A DNA stretch of 14,416 bases from an uncultured Eubacterium sp. (GTDB lineage: Bacteria; Bacillota_A; Clostridia; Lachnospirales; Lachnospiraceae): positions 1 through 14,416 of the forward strand of contig CAOKJJ010000134.1 in assembly GCA_948468465.1 (NCBI GenBank). The letters are read 5' to 3'. Positions within the stretch are counted from its first letter, which is position 1; each line of letters opens with the position of its first letter. The notes beneath the pieces were generated by a model that was not told the origin of the DNA, searched no databases, and was given only the letters and a program-made list of their open reading frames with translations. This document shows, piece after piece, positions 14,280 through 14,416 of this stretch. The translations under genes and the position numbers were made by a program.

Positions 14280-14309
14280 AAAAGGGAGCAAAGCATGCTC
14301 CCTTTTATT
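14280..14309 (+). terminator. Intrinsic terminator after the flotillin gene
   Basis: AAAAGGGAGCA (14280-14290) and TGCTCCCTTTT (14296-14306) pair perfectly around a five-base loop, and the T-rich end of the stem forms the U-tract. It lies 5 bases after the stop codon. Confidence 0.92.
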
Positions 14310-14328
14310 AAGGAACTGGATGAGCCAA

Positions 14329-14416
14329 AATTAACATTGGGTTGCGTTTTTTTATTGGCTACTCGGACGCTGGATGAGGGGCGGGGCCTGGATTTCGGCT
14401 CCTACTCCAGAATGTT
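14329..14416 (+). repeat. Dispersed ~90 bp repeat, copy 2 (cut by the window end)
   Basis: This stretch matches the reverse complement of 90-180 over its whole length at about four fifths identity; CGGCTCCTACTCCAGAATG is identical. It begins right after the flotillin terminator and continues beyond the window, so its true right end and any terminal hairpin cannot be seen. Confidence 0.75.

Overview
The window looks like a chromosomal segment from a low-to-mid GC Firmicute, most likely a clostridial gut-type bacterium (Lachnospiraceae-like is my best guess). The reasons are strong GGAGG ribosome binding sites, a tRNA-sensing T-box leader in front of the trp operon, an Rrf2 regulator beside a sulfhydrylase gene, and a YuaF/FloT-type NfeD-flotillin pair. 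I see no rRNA, tRNA, CRISPR array, transposase or integrase.

Layout, left to right. (1) Positions 1-357 hold no convincing gene: two small hairpins, one copy of a ~90 bp repeat (90-180), and an extended -10 promoter just ahead of a homodimer-type ABC exporter gene (358-2106). (2) Positions 2107-3268 form an AT-rich island with two small, overlapping minus-strand genes: a DUF5674-like protein and an uncharacterised 99-aa protein. Their promoter is surrounded by GTTGCCA repeats, and the whole island lies between two identical 16-bp direct repeats, one of which contains the exporter's stop codon. (3) Positions 3277-3674 hold a consensus promoter, a T-box riboswitch with a UGG (Trp) specifier and its terminator, then a second terminator-like hairpin directly in front of the trpE Shine-Dalgarno. 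(4) Positions 3675-10079 are a complete, unfused tryptophan operon, trpE-G-D-C-F-B-A, with 4-8 nt overlaps at most junctions. (5) Positions 10091-11976 carry an O-acetylhomoserine sulfhydrylase-type gene and an Rrf2 regulator, preceded by a promoter with two matching 19-bp dyads. (6) Positions 11986-14309 carry an NfeD/YuaF-like membrane protein gene and a flotillin gene, ending in a good terminator. (7) From 14329 to the window end lies a second copy of the ~90 bp repeat, inverted relative to the first.

How the genes work together: the seven trp genes encode every step from chorismate to tryptophan, and the leader should sense uncharged tRNA-Trp. The sulfhydrylase and Rrf2 genes appear to be a sulfur-amino-acid unit, with the regulator probably acting on the dyads at its own operon promoter. 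The NfeD-like protein and flotillin are a known membrane-microdomain pairing. The least explained part is the 1.15 kb two-gene island at the exporter stop codon, which looks like a small inserted cassette with its own regulated promoter; its function is unknown. All functional calls rest on reading motifs by eye; no database search was run.
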